Assembly: GCA_023374025.1 (NCBI GenBank)
Contig: SIJG01000026.1
Location: forward strand, 1,323,342-1,387,341
Length of the DNA: 64,000 nt
Direction: 5' to 3'
Origin: Heterodera schachtii
Taxonomy: Eukaryota > Nematoda > Chromadorea > Rhabditida > Heteroderidae
The notes under the pieces were generated by a model. It saw nothing but the letters and a program-made list of their open reading frames with translations. It did not search any database and was not told the origin of the DNA. A program made the translations under genes and the position numbers. Positions 62,001 through 64,000 of this stretch are shown here, in pieces (position 1 is the stretch's first letter; every line of letters starts with the position of its first letter).

Positions 62001-63708
62001 GTACCATTTCTACATTTATATGCATTTTTTTCTTCATTTTTTTCGACAAATATTCTTGTTTTTCCAACTCTCTTAATCAAATGAAACGTAAAATATTTTT
62101 TGTTTTGTTTTGAAGAATATATTTTCAATAGCAAAAAAGGAATAAATACGAATTATGATGAAAATATTGTATTAATTCATTCATTTAATTATTAAAAATA
62201 AAAATTTTAAAATTAACTATATTTAATGGATAAATATTTTAATTGCCTGTCAATGCCAATACAGAATTGAACAATGGATAATAGAGCACAGAGATGATTG
62301 CGTGTAGAAATGTCCATGTTTTGACCAAATAACAGATGGATATATTCCTTTTCGATGTTTTGCAATTTAATTCCTTGAAAAAAATAATTAAAGAAAATTA
62401 TTATTTTAAATCAATTAATTATAATTAATAATTCACCGATTAATGATTCAGGGAGTTTTGCATTGACCGGCAGAAACCAATTAACATGATGGAAAATATA
62501 AAAGAAAAAATATATAGAATTTTTTGCGCGTTCATGACTAAATTTAAAAACAAAATGCCGATAGGAAATTTTTCTGTACAAATTTTAATTAGAGTTGCAC
62601 GGGACCAGGACTGGTACTGAAAAAACATACAAATGAGTACCAAGACCCGGTTTTGACCGGGACCGGGATTAGTCCCGGTTTTTTCCCGGTTTTCCCAGTC
62701 AAAAAATTTCGGTTTTTAACCCGAAAAGTCCCGGTCCCGGTTTTTGTCAAAATTCCCGGTCCCGTGTAACTTTAATTTTAATATATATTTTTTTAAATTA
62801 CGCATAAAAATATTTATAATAATTTTATATGAATAATGAACATTGCAATTATTACTTTTTACATTAATAAAATAAAAGAAAAATAAAAAATTGCAATAAA
62901 AATGGCAAAAATGAATGACGCGCAGAGAATGAATGTGTATTGCAAAGGAAATCAATTCATTTTGGTTTTATTGAATACATTAACATACAAAAAGATGATG
63001 CAATATTATATTTTAATTTGGAGAAAAAATAAAATCAAAAAAAAAAAATTATAAATTCAAAATTTTTGTGTATGAAAAAAATAACAATAATAAATTTTGA
63101 AAGTTTTTTGTCTCTTTTTTCGAATTTGGCTAAGCTTATTGTTAGCAGATAAAACGGCTTTATGGTATAGAAGTTGCTTTTTGAAGGGCATACTGCAGAA
63201 ACGTTTTGGGTCGTTTCGTAAAATCCGCCATTTTAGCGATTTTTTCGACAAAACATGGCATAACTTTGCTTAAAAGCAACCAAATTTTCATTCGAAAGCC
63301 AAGATTTTTCTCTATAAGCCTGCAAAATTTTAAAAAATTGCATGAAAATAAGTACTATTTCCGCCATAACTTATGTTAAATTTTATAATTTTATTTGAAG
63401 TTTTGCAAGCTAATAGAGAAAAATCTTGGCTATCGAATGGTATCAAGAATGTAAAATTAGGTTCCCTTTAAGCAAAGTTATGCCATTTTTTGTCGAAAAA
63501 TCGCTGAAATGGCGGGTTTTACGAAACGAACTAGCACATTTTTTTTTCGCACCAGAATGAAAATGCCAAATCGGTGAAGCAATCGGAGAATTTTTCGAAG
63601 CCAACTTTGGCATTGACAATTTTCTTCACAAATGCGAACACAAAATGCACATTGTTGTTCAGCAGACGGAAATATTTTTGGGGGTGCCAATTGGACGATT
63701 TTTTGAAG
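59090..63708 (-). CDS. Large all-helical protein, unknown family, 5' end off window (gene A)
   Basis: Minus-strand exons: 63553-63708, 62437-62537, 62247-62373, 61871-62071, about 60994-61256 (or to 60930), 59923-60396, 59740-59874, 59090-59508, ending in a stop. About 625 residues lie in the window. All joins keep phase except around the donor of the fifth exon: the strong GTAAGG at 60929 breaks the frame, GTTTGTTAA at 60993 keeps it. The intron after 62247 uses GC-AG. The protein is helical, with a Ser-rich linker exon (E-S-R-S-S-S-S-S-E). It resembles gene C exon by exon: Y-I-H-L-L-F-G against Y-K-N-I-L-F-G, and E-W-D-K-M against E-W-D-Q-L. No known domain recognised. Confidence 0.65.
60640..60935. 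repeat. Imperfect tandem duplication spanning an exon border
   Basis: About 60640-60770 and 60800-60935 share ATTTATTTTG-TAGAA, TGTTTTTCAAAAAAA, GTAAAAAGGA and ACAAAAAATTTACAA, with a period near 165 bases. Both copies end in a donor-like CTGCTT/GTAAG or CTGCCTT/GTAAG on the minus strand, so the exon-intron border itself was duplicated. Confidence 0.6.
62590..62774. mobile_element. 180-base hAT-type MITE, copy 3
   Basis: Ends TAGAGTTGCACGGGACC and GGTCCCGTGTAACTTTA are inverted, with identical 8-base flanks ATTTTAAT (62582-62589, 62775-62782). Relative to copies 1 and 2 the interior runs in reverse (CCCGAAAAGTCCCGGTCCCG). It lies in the long intron between exons 63553-63708 and 62437-62537. 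Confidence 0.92.
63208..63532. mobile_element. Palindromic MITE, arms about 130 bases
   Basis: The left arm (TCGTTTCGTAAAATCCGCCA, GGCATAACTTTGCTTAAA, GCCAAGATTTTTCTCTAT) is mirrored by the right arm (ATAGAGAAAAATCTTGGC, TTTAAGCAAAGTTATGCC, TGGCGGGTTTTACGAAACGA). The centre of about 60 bases is unpaired. It ends about 20 bases from the donor of exon 63553-63708. No clear target duplication. The right arm contains GGCTATCGAATGGTA, also seen near 9615, 13235 and 38540. Confidence 0.8.
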
Positions 63709-63719
63709 CTGAAAAATTA

Positions 63720-64000
63720 GAAATTTTGCCTAGTTTAATTTAGAATTGCTCCACGAACTTCGGAGTAAGAAAAGTCGGGGCTAGGTGAGGAAATTTTTGA
63801 GAAATTAACTCGTCGGGGAGGAACTTTATGTTACAGATTGGATGTCAGTATGCTCAGCGAATTGAGACCTAGAATTACGCGACAATGACTGTTGGAAAAT
63901 TTATTAAAAAGAAAATACAATTAATAAAATAAATATTAAATTAAAAAGCGAAACAAAATATTAAACAAATTCATTAAATCCGTAATATTATTATTTTAGA
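63720..64000. other. Upstream intron or intergenic DNA of gene A
   Basis: A moderate-GC stretch (63740-63880) followed by A/T-rich DNA. No further exon in phase with 63553-63708 was identified, so the gene's 5' end is beyond the window. Confidence 0.35.

Overview
The window is 64 kb of very AT-rich eukaryotic DNA with one 10-base N gap. Three things point to a nematode: short introns (mostly 40-60 bases) with GT..TTTTAG or TTTAAG borders, secreted-protein exons, and many non-autonomous DNA transposons. A plant-parasitic tylenchid of the Meloidogyne type is my best guess, by inference only. No bacterial features, tRNA, rRNA or CRISPR array were seen.

Left part (1-31.6 kb). Mostly AT-rich DNA with no convincing genes, broken by repeat islands. 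Between 12.7 and 17.0 kb lie three decayed copies of a secreted-protein family: a signal peptide, a D-x-x-F-G-x-x-W segment, then helix-turn-helix-like units ending in Y-x-W-K/I-K. A GC-richer pseudogene island follows at 14.4-15.2 kb, and a broken Pao/BEL retrotransposon at 17.0-18.8 kb. hAT-type elements sit at 25.7 and 28.4 kb. One small open reading frame at 31.6 kb may be a last exon.

Middle (31.6-51.6 kb). After more AT-rich DNA comes a TE-dense block around a minus-strand member of the same secreted HTH-repeat family (41.46-48.47 kb). One of its introns holds a 5.4-kb hAT-type element. That element contains a GC-rich minisatellite of about 42-base units, and the minisatellite carries a second hAT-type element present three times through block duplication. 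Fragments of the same gene family and duplicated downstream DNA lie at 37.8, 39.6, 40.6 and 41.1 kb.

Right part (51.6-64 kb). Two multi-exon minus-strand genes lie head to tail, about 100 bases apart: 59.09-63.71 kb (5' end off the window) and 51.64-58.99 kb. Exon-by-exon translation joins most exons in phase. The two proteins are similar in several exons, so they look like tandem duplicates, perhaps transcribed as an operon. They are all-helical and I do not recognise the family. Several hAT-type MITEs sit in their introns.

Mobile DNA dominates. I find ten hAT-type insertions with TAGGG/TAGAG/CAGGG ends and perfect or near-perfect 8-base target duplications, several of them nested. Two short modules recur inside otherwise different elements: a GC-rich hairpin and a TACACCCCTAAG box.
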